Positions 17,911-26,027 of a DNA stretch of 64,000 bases are shown one piece after another (position 1 is the stretch's first letter; the number at the start of each line of letters is the position of its first letter). Both the position numbers and the translations under genes were made by a program. Below the pieces are notes generated by a model. The model was given only the letters and a program-made list of their open reading frames with translations. It was not told where the DNA came from and did not search any database. The DNA is from JAJXWB01 sp965246795 (GTDB lineage: Bacteria; Pseudomonadota; Alphaproteobacteria; Rhizobiales; Beijerinckiaceae). The DNA is taken from the NCBI GenBank assembly GCA_965246795.1, contig CBDFFN010000013.1, positions 372,001 through 436,000 of the forward strand, given 5' to 3'.

Positions 17911-17944
17911 AAAGAAAAAGCCCCGAAGCTTTCGCTCCGAGGCT
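17911..17944 (-). terminator. Rho-independent terminator of the porin gene
   Basis: On the minus strand AGCCTCGGAGC, a GAAA tetraloop and GCTTCGGGGCT form a stem followed by TTTTTCTTTG. It lies 25 bases downstream of the porin stop codon and faces the HU terminator 38 bases away. Confidence 0.92.
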
Positions 17945-17968
17945 CTTGTCCGTGCTTCTGTCTGGAGG

Positions 17969-19621
17969 TCAGAAGGCGCGGATCATGCGGACCGCGCCGA
18001 CGTACTGGCTCGTCGTGCCCTGGAAACCCGGGAGGCCAACGGTGCGGAGGATGAAGTCCGGCGCGAGGCCGAACTGCCGCACCGACATGTAGCGGGTGTA
18101 GGCGAATTCCGCACCGATGTCGAAGTTCTTGATCGGCGTCCACACGAGGTTGGTGCCGACGCGGATGTTGCGGAAGTTGTTGATGCCCGAGGTGAAGAGC
18201 GAGCCGCTGCCCGTCGTACCCGAGAACGGGTTGACCGGGTATTGCGACGCGTTCGAGTACGTCACCTGATAGTAACCGCCGAACACGCCGGAGCTGACCG
18301 TCGGGGTCCAGTAGTGCTTGTAGGCGCCTACGAAGGCAAAGCCACGCGACGTGTCGCAGCCACCCGTGTAGTTGAACACGCAGTCGACGTCCGTTCCGCT
18401 CGACCAGCCCGGACCGTTCGTCGAGCGTGCGACGCCGATGCCGTACGTGGCCGTGCCGTTGAGGCCACCGACGAACGCGATGTTGTTACCCTGCACGTAG
18501 CCGATCGCGCCGCGGGCGTAGGTCGCCTGCAACCAGAGTTTGTCGCCAGGAGCGACCATGTCCATGTTGAACTGGACACCGCCCTGAACGGCGAAGCCGA
18601 TTTTGGAGGCCGAGACAACTGGCTGAGCGTAGGTCGTCTGCGCGGCGGTCGTCGGGGTCGCCGCCGTCGCCGGGTAGAGATGCGCCTGGATGTTATGGAT
18701 CGCACCGGAGACCTGCACCGCACCCCAGGGCTGATCCCAGCGCACGTTTGCGACGATTTCCGGCATGACGACCCGGCCGACTGCAGCAGCAACACTGCCA
18801 GTCGCGCCGAACGCCGTGGCGGCGCCCGGCGCGATGCCGGACACGTTCCCGACGTTGATCACGCTGGCCACGGGTCCACGGCGGGAGACCGGGTCTTCCA
18901 TCGAGGCCGTAATCGACCAGCCGCCGCCAGCCGTATAGGTGTAAGCCGCGGCCCACACGGTGGAGTTCGAACCCCAAAGACCGGCGTAGTTGATGGCGTC
19001 TGCGTAGAAGTCGAAGAACGACTGAACGCGACCGGCCGTGATACCGGCGAACTGGATGAAGCCCTTGTTCAGGAACACCAGTTCGCGTGCGAGCGTCGGA
19101 CCGGCTGTGATGTTGAAAGCGCTGCCGCCGAGCGATGAGGCGAGCGAGCCCGTCTGGCCGTAGTTCGCGCTGGCGCCGAAGTTGGCGTCGAGACGGACGA
19201 ACGAGCGGACCGTGCCGAAGGGCGACTGCGTACGCGCATCGAGTTCGATGCGGCCTGTTGCGGTGAAGCCGATAAAGTCGCGGCCGTTGTTCGACGCATA
19301 GGATGCAGCGCTGGGTAGGTAGCCGGCAAGGCCGCTCGCTGCGCCACCGAATGTCAACGCCGTGATCGGCGCACCGAACTGCGCGCGCATCTGATAGCGC
19401 GCCGAGTCCGGCTGTACGCCGAACTGTGCGAGGACGAAGCCACCGACGCGAAGGCAGGTGTCCGAACCCGGAATGTAGAAGAAACCCGCGCCGTAGGCGT
19501 CACAGACACGAACGTATTGAACAGGCGCAGCCTTCCGCGTGGGAAGATCGGCAGCCTGGGCCGCCGCGACCGATACGAGGCCGGCTGCAGCTCCGAGAAG
19601 AATACTTTTTACAAACGACAT
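17969..19621 (-). CDS. Outer membrane porin (alphaproteobacterial Porin_2 type)
   Basis: The 550-residue protein opens with a signal peptide MSFVKSILLGAAAGLVSVAA cleaved after AQA, then ADLPTRKAAPVQYVRVCDAY, a hallmark of the Porin_2 family, including the paired cysteines of the N-terminal region (VRVCDAYG, SDTCLRVGG). The body is Gly-, Thr- and aromatic-rich with alternating residues, as in a beta barrel, and the chain ends in Phe (RMIRAF), the usual outer membrane assembly signal. The ATG at 19619-19621 has GAGGGA upstream. It is longer than the roughly 350-500 residues of many relatives. It forms a trimeric channel in the outer membrane by analogy. Confidence 0.93.
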   Translation of the reverse strand: MSFVKSILLGAAAGLVSVAAAQAADLPTRKAAPVQYVRVCDAYGAGFFYIPGSDTCLRVGGFVLAQFGVQPDSARYQMRAQFGAPITALTFGGAASGLAGYLPSAASYASNNGRDFIGFTATGRIELDARTQSPFGTVRSFVRLDANFGASANYGQTGSLASSLGGSAFNITAGPTLARELVFLNKGFIQFAGITAGRVQSFFDFYADAINYAGLWGSNSTVWAAAYTYTAGGGWSITASMEDPVSRRGPVASVINVGNVSGIAPGAATAFGATGSVAAAVGRVVMPEIVANVRWDQPWGAVQVSGAIHNIQAHLYPATAATPTTAAQTTYAQPVVSASKIGFAVQGGVQFNMDMVAPGDKLWLQATYARGAIGYVQGNNIAFVGGLNGTATYGIGVARSTNGPGWSSGTDVDCVFNYTGGCDTSRGFAFVGAYKHYWTPTVSSGVFGGYYQVTYSNASQYPVNPFSGTTGSGSLFTSGINNFRNIRVGTNLVWTPIKNFDIGAEFAYTRYMSVRQFGLAPDFILRTVGLPGFQGTTSQYVGAVRMIRAF

Positions 19622-20003
19622 GGACTTGTCCCTCAACAAATCTGGGACAACTTCGCGACTGTCCCGAATGACAGATGCAACCTACGGGAGCGCATGTTTT
19701 CGATGAAATGCACACTGCCCTGCCCGTGAGCAGATCGCCGATTGCGTGGCTTTCGGAGAGATTTAAAAAGCAGCTAAATGCACTTTTTCAGTAGCTTATG
19801 TAAAACGTGTGCCGACGTGATGTTTCTCTGCAACAGACGTGAGCAACGGGTTACGGCATTGGCTCGGGCGAGCGTGACGATCTCTTCCAGGTGCTGCAAA
19901 CGCCTTCGACACGATTGGTCGAGATACGATGGTTCCCAAACGAAAACGAGGCCCAGAGGGCCTCGTTTTCGTAACCGGCGCCGATGTGGCCGATGCCTGG
20001 AAC
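19622..20003. other. Intergenic region between porin and permease genes
   Basis: This 382-base gap holds the porin promoter and leader on one side and the permease terminator on the other. The part at 19760-19830 is AT-rich for this genome (TTTAAAAAGCAGCTAAATG, TTATGTAAAACG), which fits a strong porin promoter region, but I could not fix -35 and -10 boxes. I see no convincing gene in it. Confidence 0.5.
19941..19971 (-). terminator. Terminator downstream of the nucleobase permease
   Basis: A near-perfect palindrome CGAAAACGAGGCCC / AGA / GGGCCTCGTTTTCG gives a 14-pair stem with a 3-base loop and built-in T and A tracts, so it can work in both directions. It lies 33 bases past the permease stop codon. 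Confidence 0.88.
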
Positions 20004-21449
20004 CTAGACGTGTTCGCCGGCTGCGGCTGCCATCGCCGCTTCACGCTCGACCTCTTCGCGCGATCCTATGCCGTTGAAGAAGGCATTCAGGACGACGGCG
20101 ACGATAGCCGCGAGCAGGATGCCCGACTCCAGCAGCGGATGGAGTTCGTGCCAAAGGTTCTTGAAGAAATTTGGCGCGACGAGGGGGATCATCCCGAAAC
20201 CGACAGAAATCGCGACCACGAACAGATTGTATTTGTTGGTCGCGAAATTCACCGCCGTGAGAATGCGCGCGCCGGTTGCTGCGACCATGCCGAACATGAC
20301 GAGACCTGCACCACCGAGCACCACTTGCGGCACAGCCTCCACGAGCGCTGCCATTTTCGGTAGCAGCCCAAGGATCAGCATGATGATGCCGCCTGCCGCC
20401 GTCACATATCTCGAGCGCACGCCGGTGACGCCGACCAGACCGACGTTCTGCGAGAACGACGTGTACGGAAACGTGTTGAAGATGCCGCCGAGGAAGGTGC
20501 CGACGCCGTCGGCGCGCAGACCCTTGGTGATGGCGTCCTGATCGATTTTCTTTCCGGTGAGCTCGCCAAGCGCCAGGAACATGCCGAGCGATTCGATCAT
20601 CACCACGACCATTACGATGCACATCGTTACGATCGGTATGAGGTGAAACTGCGGAACGCCGAAGTGGAACGGCAATACGACGTCGAACCAGGGCGCCGTG
20701 GCGACCTTGTCGAAACTCATGCGGCCAAGCGCGGCGGCGACGATGGCGCCAGCAATGATGCCGAGCAGCACCGAAACGTTTGCAAGAAAGCCCTTGCCCC
20801 AGCGGATCAGCGCGAGAATCACGAGCAGCACGAAGAAAGCGATGCCGAGCCCTTCGAGCGATCCGTAATTGGGATTGGGCACCTGCACCATCTGCCCGCC
20901 GATGTTCTGCGTCAGCATGGGCAGGCCACCGCCCGCCCAGTTGATGCCGACGCGCATCAACGAAATGCCGATGACGAGAATGATCGTCCCGGTCACGACC
21001 GGCGGGAACAAGGCCAGTAGGCGGCTGACGAATGGTGCAACGATGACGCCGAAAATGCCGGCTGCAATGACCGACCCGAAAATGCCGAGAATGCCGATTT
21101 CCGGTTGAGATGCCATCGATAGCATCGGGCCGACGGATGCGAAGGTGACACCCATCATCACGGGCAGACGGATACCGACGCCCGGAAAGCCGATGCTCTG
21201 GACGAGCGTTGCAAGACCACAAGCAAAAAGGTCGGCGCTGATAAGGAAAGCGACATCCTGCGGCGAGAGCTTCAGCGCACGCCCGATGATTAGCGGGACG
21301 GCGACGGCGCCGGCATACATGACGAGCACATGCTGGAGCGCCAGCGGAATAAGCTGCGAGGCGGGCACCATCTCGTCGACGGCCGCTCCGTCATCCACTG
21401 ACTTCGTCGGCTTGAAAGCGGCTTCGCTGCCGTCGACTGCTACGCTCAT
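20004..21449 (-). CDS. Nucleobase:cation symporter-2 (NCS2), probable urate/xanthine permease
   Basis: The 481-residue inner membrane protein has about 14 hydrophobic segments and NCS2 marks: LALQHVLVMYAGAVAVPLI near the N-terminus, FGLPGV-like GFPGVGIRLPVMMG, ESLGMFLALGELTGKKID in the substrate site and FNTFPYTSFSQNVGLVGVTG with the conserved Asn-Val-Gly. NCS2 carriers import uracil, xanthine or urate with protons. The uricase gene 17 bases upstream in the same direction makes urate or xanthine the likeliest substrate. The ATG at 21447-21449 is preceded by a purine-rich GGAGGTT site. Confidence 0.92.
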   Translation of the reverse strand: MSVAVDGSEAAFKPTKSVDDGAAVDEMVPASQLIPLALQHVLVMYAGAVAVPLIIGRALKLSPQDVAFLISADLFACGLATLVQSIGFPGVGIRLPVMMGVTFASVGPMLSMASQPEIGILGIFGSVIAAGIFGVIVAPFVSRLLALFPPVVTGTIILVIGISLMRVGINWAGGGLPMLTQNIGGQMVQVPNPNYGSLEGLGIAFFVLLVILALIRWGKGFLANVSVLLGIIAGAIVAAALGRMSFDKVATAPWFDVVLPFHFGVPQFHLIPIVTMCIVMVVVMIESLGMFLALGELTGKKIDQDAITKGLRADGVGTFLGGIFNTFPYTSFSQNVGLVGVTGVRSRYVTAAGGIIMLILGLLPKMAALVEAVPQVVLGGAGLVMFGMVAATGARILTAVNFATNKYNLFVVAISVGFGMIPLVAPNFFKNLWHELHPLLESGILLAAIVAVVLNAFFNGIGSREEVEREAAMAAAAGEHV

Positions 21450-21466
21450 TGTCTGAACCTCCTACG

Positions 21467-22303
21467 CTATCGTGCGACGGTGCATTCGATCTGCCCGTGC
21501 GGCTCGTCCGTCGGCAGGAAGATCTGGTTGGCGAACTCGATCCCGAACGCTTTCAGGTTCATCGGGATGTAATGCTTGTTCGGGCAGGCCATGCTGATGT
21601 CGGCGATCTCCGGCACCGCTTTCAGCGCCGCCTCGCCCATCCGATACAGACTGTCCTGCACGCTTTTGCTGTAGGTGGTCATGAAGACATCGAGCGCGGT
21701 CTTCAGGACTTTCATATTCGCCGCGACGTAGTCGGCGGGCTTTCCGCTCCACGTCCACGCCACGTTCATGCTTGTGGAGGCGATGCGGTCGTCGGTCGGC
21801 GCCAGCGTCGTGTAATCGTCGTCGAAGAAATTGGCCCAGCCCGATTCCGTCGACTTCAGGAAGGTGAAGCCGTCGATGCCGGAGCGCATCGTGCTGCTCG
21901 CTCGGGTCGCCGACAGCTCGACCGTCGGCTTGCCATTTGGATCGAGGATGAAACCGTACGGATGCGGCGCTCCGTCGACAACATATCGCACCCATTTGGT
22001 TTCATGGGCCGTGATGTTGGTCTTTTCAACTTGCGGATACTTCTTGAAGAAGCGGTCTGCGATATGGCCGCAGAGTTTCTCGGTCGATGCGTCCAGAAAT
22101 TCCGATGCGACGATGTTGACGAGGTTTTTTACAGTATCCGTGCAGAGCGACGTCGAATTGTCGGCATGGGTGTAAGCCCTTGCGAAGTCGCCTTCGACGA
22201 CCGCCTTGAACAGGAGTTCGCGAACTTCGTGCCTGTCCGAGCCCCGCTTGACGCGCATCACGCGGACGCGGCCTTTTCCATATGTGTTCTTGATGAGCGC
22301 CAT
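21467..22303 (-). CDS. Urate oxidase (uricase)
   Basis: Uricase oxidises urate to 5-hydroxyisourate with O2 and needs no cofactor. The 278-residue protein matches the tunnelling-fold family: NTYGKGRVRV with Lys10, TSLCTDTVKN with Thr55 at the position of the catalytic Thr, GFTFLKSTESGW in the middle, and CPNKHYIPMNL with the active-site His near residue 245. The translation starts at ATG 22301-22303 behind AAGGGTTAGG. It is followed 17 bases later by an NCS2 permease, forming a two-gene urate uptake and oxidation unit. Genes for hydroxyisourate hydrolase and OHCU decarboxylase are not in the window. Confidence 0.95.
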   Translation of the reverse strand: MALIKNTYGKGRVRVMRVKRGSDRHEVRELLFKAVVEGDFARAYTHADNSTSLCTDTVKNLVNIVASEFLDASTEKLCGHIADRFFKKYPQVEKTNITAHETKWVRYVVDGAPHPYGFILDPNGKPTVELSATRASSTMRSGIDGFTFLKSTESGWANFFDDDYTTLAPTDDRIASTSMNVAWTWSGKPADYVAANMKVLKTALDVFMTTYSKSVQDSLYRMGEAALKAVPEIADISMACPNKHYIPMNLKAFGIEFANQIFLPTDEPHGQIECTVAR

Positions 22304-22313
22304 GTGCCTAACC

Positions 22314-22329
22314 CTTAACGAGGGTTAAG
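22314..22329. promoter_or_regulatory. Inverted repeat upstream of uricase, candidate operator
   Basis: CTTAAC-GAGG-GTTAAG is a perfect 6-base inverted repeat with a 4-base spacer, ending 10 bases from the uricase start codon. A second palindrome, AACCCT-TAACG-AGGGTT, overlaps it. Its place next to the ribosome site would let a bound repressor, or an RNA hairpin, block uricase expression. No regulator gene adjoins. Confidence 0.5.
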
Positions 22330-22362
22330 CAAGTGGTGTGCCGCTCTCGTGCCGCAAGGCGA

Positions 22363-22926
22363 TCAGGGCAGGACGACGACCTTCGTACCGATGCGCACGC
22401 GCTGGTAGAGATCCTCGACATCGCGGTTCGTCATGCGAATGCAGCCCGAGGAAACTGCCGCGCCGATCGTGTCCGGCTCGTTCGAGCCGTGAATGCGATA
22501 AAGGCTCGACCCGAGATAAATCGCACGTGCGCCGAGCGGATTGTCGAGGCCGCCCGCCATGTGACGCGGCAGATCCGGACGGCGGCGCAGCATCTGCGGT
22601 GGCGGCGTCCAGCCCGGCCATTCCCGCTTGTTTGTCACCGTCTTTGTGCCGGACCAGGTGAACCCCTGCCGACCAACGCCGACGCCGTATTCAACTGCGG
22701 TGCCATCACCTTGCACGAAATACAGTCGACGTGCCGATGTCGACACCACGACGGTGCCCGGCGCGTATTTGCCGGTCCATTGCACCGTTCGCTTCGGGAT
22801 GCCCGCCTCACGGAATATCGTGAGGAAGTCGGTGAGCGGGTTCGAATCGAACAACGCCGCGGCAGCGGGTTTTGGCGCGGCGCCGATAGCGGCGACAACA
22901 ACAAGGGCGGCAAACAAACGTTTCAT
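22363..22926 (-). CDS. L,D-transpeptidase (YkuD domain), periplasmic
   Basis: These enzymes make 3-3 crosslinks in peptidoglycan or attach proteins to it. The 187-residue precursor has a signal peptide (MKRLFAALVVVAAIGAAPKP) and the YkuD catalytic motif HGSNEPDTIGAAVSSGCIRM with Cys162 as nucleophile. It also shows GRQGFTWSGTKTVTNK and GNPLGARAIYL-like DNPLGARAIYLG. Length is short, catalytic domain only, as common for the ErfK/YbiS type in this order. It lies 59 bases upstream of uricase on the same strand but is functionally unrelated. Confidence 0.93.
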   Translation of the reverse strand: MKRLFAALVVVAAIGAAPKPAAAALFDSNPLTDFLTIFREAGIPKRTVQWTGKYAPGTVVVSTSARRLYFVQGDGTAVEYGVGVGRQGFTWSGTKTVTNKREWPGWTPPPQMLRRRPDLPRHMAGGLDNPLGARAIYLGSSLYRIHGSNEPDTIGAAVSSGCIRMTNRDVEDLYQRVRIGTKVVVLP

Positions 22927-23010
22927 CGGCGCTCCAATGCAGAATACAGCCGACGTTAGCCTGCGGGTGCGGCACCGTCCAAGCTTAGCATTAGAAATGA
23001 AGACGATGCA

Positions 23011-23412
23011 TCAACGGCGGCGCAGCGAAACGCCGAGATGATCCTCGATGAGCGCAAGATTTCGCAGGTTTGCCTTGAAGGCGACATCGAACAGATTGCC
23101 GAGGATGGGCACTGCGCCGCCAACAGCCTCGATCGCAACGTTTCGCAGCATTTTCGAAATTACGCGCGAAGGCACGCCGAGATGGCGCGCCTCGTTGACG
23201 ATGTAGAGCGAGATCACCGCAAGCACGGCGTCGCCTGCCGCCGGCGTGAGTCCGATGACGCTATTGAGGCCGAAGCGAAACCGCGTGAACGGAATGGCGA
23301 AGGCGCCGTCTATCAGCCACGCTAGTCGGCGCAGGCGCTGCAGTCGTTTCGCCGGAGACGCGGAATGAGCGCCAACGCTGGATATGTCGAGTAGCATTGG
23401 CAGGTCTCGCAT
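23011..23412 (-). CDS. DUF4112 family protein
   Basis: The 133-residue protein contains LRRLAWLIDGAFAIPFTRFRF followed by GLNSVIGLTPAAGDAVLAVISLYIV and VGGAVPILGNLFDVAFKANLRN, the conserved core of DUF4112, with two hydrophobic segments around the two Gly-Asp turns. Function is unknown; it is probably membrane-associated. Two ATGs (23412 and 23397) are plausible starts and neither has a strong ribosome site. It stands alone between divergent Omp and co-directional L,D-transpeptidase genes. Confidence 0.82.
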   Translation of the reverse strand: MRDLPMLLDISSVGAHSASPAKRLQRLRRLAWLIDGAFAIPFTRFRFGLNSVIGLTPAAGDAVLAVISLYIVNEARHLGVPSRVISKMLRNVAIEAVGGAVPILGNLFDVAFKANLRNLALIEDHLGVSLRRR

Positions 23413-23703
23413 TCCCGTTTGTCTCCGTGAGATGGGTGCGCTTGTGCCCGAGGGCAACTTTCGAGATCACTGTAAACGGCCGGGAAGCTAATGTGCGAGG
23501 TGGCAGAAGTCGCAATAGAGCGGCGCTGTCAGACACCTAAAAGAAAACAACTGGCGCAATCCTCTGCTGTTGCAAAAAAGCAGCAGAATTAACGATTTCC
23601 GCAGAGTCGACCTACAGATCGCTTGCTAGCGGAGCCGGTTGTAATACATCTTATAGATGTAACTGATGAGGCGGCAGCGTCTCATTCTCGCGTCGAGGGA
23701 AGT

Positions 23704-24627
23704 ATGCGAAAGATCGTTCTAGTTGTCGTCAGCATTATTGCTGGCGCAGGTCCTGTAGCGGCCCAAAACATGCGGCGCGTTGCACCGGCCCCCATCATGG
23801 TGCCGACCCCGGTTTTTACGTGGAGCGGCCTGTATGGCGGCGTCAACGTCGGCTATGGCTTCGGTGCCAATAGCGACGGCGTCTCTCAACAGCAACAGTA
23901 TTACAATCTAAACTCGCTCGACGATCAAGGCATTGCCTACCGCGGCGTTCCGATTCGCAGTTCGAACAACCTCAAGGGTGTTATCGGCGGCGGTCAGATC
24001 GGCTTCAATTTTCAGATCACGCCGCTGGTCGTGTTCGGTGTCGAGGCCGATATTCAGGGTAGCCGTCTGCGCGCGTCTTCTGCCGGCAATCAGTTCACGT
24101 CGCAGCAGTTCTTCCCGCAGCCGTTCGGCGGAAATTACTTTCCGGTACTCTCCTCGGCGCGCGTTGCACAGGCGGTCGATTGGTACGGCACTATGCGCGG
24201 CCGTCTTGGTTTCACACCTTTCGCTCCCAACGTGCTGATATACGCTACAGCGGGATTGGCTTTCGGTACCGTCCGGCAGGGCTTCGGATACAACGTCGTA
24301 TATCTGCCAAGCGCAGCCCTCGGCTTTGCGGGCGCATCGGTCGGTGGTGCGGGTTACGCAAGCTCGACCCGTGTCGGTTGGACGGGCGGTGCCGGCGTCG
24401 AGTGGGCACCCAGCGCAATGCCGAATTTGTCCTTCAAGATCGAGTATCTCTACACAGATCTAGGCTCGGGCGCGCTCTCTGCCATCGGCAACGGCGCACG
24501 TTTCGACGGACAGACGGGCCGCGTTGTCTCGGCCTCGTCTTCCTCGCCGTCCCGGTGGAACACGGTACGCGCCGGTATCAATTACCGCTTCAACTTAAGT
24601 GCATATCCCGGCGCCGCAGCTTTCTAA
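23704..24627 (+). CDS. Outer membrane beta-barrel protein, Omp25/31 type
   Basis: The 307-residue precursor has a signal peptide (MRKIVLVVVSIIAGAGPVAA, cut before QNMRR), then FTWSGLYGGVNVGYGFGANS, the usual opening of the eight-stranded Omp25/Omp31 barrels of Rhizobiales. Later strands include GGQIGFNFQITPLVVFGVEAD and DWYGTMRGRLGFTP with NVLIYATAGLAFG. The chain ends in Phe. A GAGGGAAGT site precedes ATG 23704. The 290 bases upstream are gene-free and relatively AT-rich, presumably its promoter. Its role is likely envelope stability. Confidence 0.9.
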   Translation: MRKIVLVVVSIIAGAGPVAAQNMRRVAPAPIMVPTPVFTWSGLYGGVNVGYGFGANSDGVSQQQQYYNLNSLDDQGIAYRGVPIRSSNNLKGVIGGGQIGFNFQITPLVVFGVEADIQGSRLRASSAGNQFTSQQFFPQPFGGNYFPVLSSARVAQAVDWYGTMRGRLGFTPFAPNVLIYATAGLAFGTVRQGFGYNVVYLPSAALGFAGASVGGAGYASSTRVGWTGGAGVEWAPSAMPNLSFKIEYLYTDLGSGALSAIGNGARFDGQTGRVVSASSSSPSRWNTVRAGINYRFNLSAYPGAAAF

Positions 24628-24639
24628 CGCGGTAGATCC

Positions 24640-24672
24640 AGCATCTAGGAGCGCAACACGCTCCCCGATGCT
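24640..24672 (+). terminator. Hairpin after the Omp gene, possible terminator
   Basis: AGCATC-TAG-GAGCG-CAACA-CGCTC-CCC-GATGCT folds into an interrupted 11-pair hairpin 13 bases after the stop codon. There is no T tract, so termination is uncertain. Confidence 0.4.
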
Positions 24673-24720
24673 TGATGGCGGAAGCGAGCGGATCGTCGAC
24701 CATTCGTCACGAGATTAGAG

Positions 24721-25431
24721 ATGAACGTCGAACGTGTTTTACTTTTTGCGTCCAAGGGCGCGGAGTCCGAGCGTGTCGCTGCGTTCTGTCGAGCGACATT
24801 TCCTCTGGTGGCGGTTTATCACGGCGACTGGAATCAGCGTTTCCCGGAAGATATTCGCTTTTGGGAGGGAGACCTCGTCGTGTCCTATTGTTCCCGATGG
24901 ATCATTCCGGAGCTGATCTTGAGGTCGGCAACCCTCGCAGCGATAAATTTTCATCCTGGTCCTCCCGAATACCCGGGCGTCGGCGGACTGAATTGGGCCC
25001 TGTACGAAAATGCTCCGACGTTCGGGGTTACGTGTCATCACATGGATGCACGCGCGGACAGTGGCGCGATTATCGAGGCACAACGATTTCCCCTCCTGCC
25101 GACTGACGACGTCGAGAACGTCTTTCATCGCACTCATCTCGCTTTGGAGGCGCAAGCTTACACTATCTTGAGCCGCATCCGGCTCGGCAAAAGCTTGCCA
25201 ACCTCGCAGGAGGTCTGGTGTGGAAAAAACAGATCGCGCAGAGAACTAAATGAGCTGTCCGAAATCGCCCTGGGTATGTCGAGTGACGAGATTTCGCGCA
25301 GAGCACGCGCAACGACGTTCCTGCATTGGAAGCCCATCCTGCGCGTCGGCGATCACGAGTTCGAACTAAAGGCACGACGTCCGGATCCAAATCAGTTCGC
25401 CGGGACTGCGCAGCGCTTCTGCCAACGGTGA
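24721..25431 (+). CDS. Stand-alone formyltransferase-fold protein, possible sugar N-formyltransferase
   Basis: The 236-residue protein has the catalytic core of N10-formyl-tetrahydrofolate-dependent formyltransferases: INFHPGPPEYPGVGG supplies the Asn and His of the Asn-His-Asp triad, and GVTCHHMDARADSGAII supplies the Asp. Two subfamilies fit, truncated methionyl-tRNA formyltransferase relatives and sugar N-formyltransferases of O-antigen synthesis; the short length and the HPGPPEYPG wording favour the second. The N-terminal folate-binding part is short. GC content is visibly lower than in flanking core genes. It lies between an Omp gene and the integrase region, and could be cargo of the tRNA-Phe element. 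Confidence 0.75.
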   Translation: MNVERVLLFASKGAESERVAAFCRATFPLVAVYHGDWNQRFPEDIRFWEGDLVVSYCSRWIIPELILRSATLAAINFHPGPPEYPGVGGLNWALYENAPTFGVTCHHMDARADSGAIIEAQRFPLLPTDDVENVFHRTHLALEAQAYTILSRIRLGKSLPTSQEVWCGKNRSRRELNELSEIALGMSSDEISRRARATTFLHWKPILRVGDHEFELKARRPDPNQFAGTAQRFCQR

Positions 25432-26027
25432 GAATGTTGGCCATGTGCGCCAAGAGTGCCGTCTTTTCCCGACAAGTCGGCCGCATGAAGCATACGATGC
25501 ACGACTTGGCGTCCCTCGTTTGCAATGACCATCGAGATTGCTGGATGGGGTCTGTCGGGATGCGAGGCTACGCCAAATTCCGCAAGGAGATTTCCGTTGT
25601 CCGGATTTGACATGCCTCCGTTCACGCCAGGCCCTTGGCGACGCTGCGGCGGCCAGCTTCCGAAAGCGATGTGTATCGACAGCAACCAAGGCTACGTCGT
25701 CTCGTCGTTCGCCGATCGAACGCAGGATATCGAAGCCGGTCAGGGCATCGTGTCGGCGCCTGATGTCGGCACTCAGCTGGCAAATCAGTCTGCTGATAGA
25801 CGATTAGCGCGAACTGCGAGTCCAACAACGTTTTTCGGCACGATCTGGGGAAAACTGTCCTGTAACACCCACTAATCACAGGTGTGGGGACGAAGTAGTG
25901 CACAAAAGGTACCCATCCTTGACGAGCGGGAAGGCCGTTAGCGGCGAATTACTTAGCGGTCCTTATCCCCAAACTTCACGGAAGTTTTTTATTCTCGTCA
26001 GAGGGAAACATCCCTTGTCCGCCATCG
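25432..26027. other. Degenerate low-coding stretch beside the integrase
   Basis: This 596-base stretch carries no intact gene I can defend. It contains a phage-like relic (25612-25875), several short frames on both strands without family similarity, and an AT-richer tail (25860-26010) just downstream of the integrase stop. I looked for a second copy of the tRNA-Phe 3' end, which would mark the far border of an integrated element, and did not find one. Confidence 0.5.
25612..25875 (+). pseudogene. Relic of a phage-type 'TPGPW' small protein
   Basis: The frame begins MPPFTPGPWRRCGGQLPKAM and continues with IDSNQGYVVSSFADR. Small phage and prophage proteins often begin with (F)TPGPW and continue into a strand that names date- or status-like text ending in an ANARLIAAAP motif. 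Here the first part is recognisable, but the ANARLIAAAP end is absent and the rest reads as unstructured. I take it as a decayed phage gene. There is no clear ribosome site. Confidence 0.4.

Noticed and set aside
25163..25525. 120-codon minus-strand frame near the formyltransferase end
   Set aside because: I checked it as a possible relic of an island gene. It has no family similarity and overlaps the formyltransferase.
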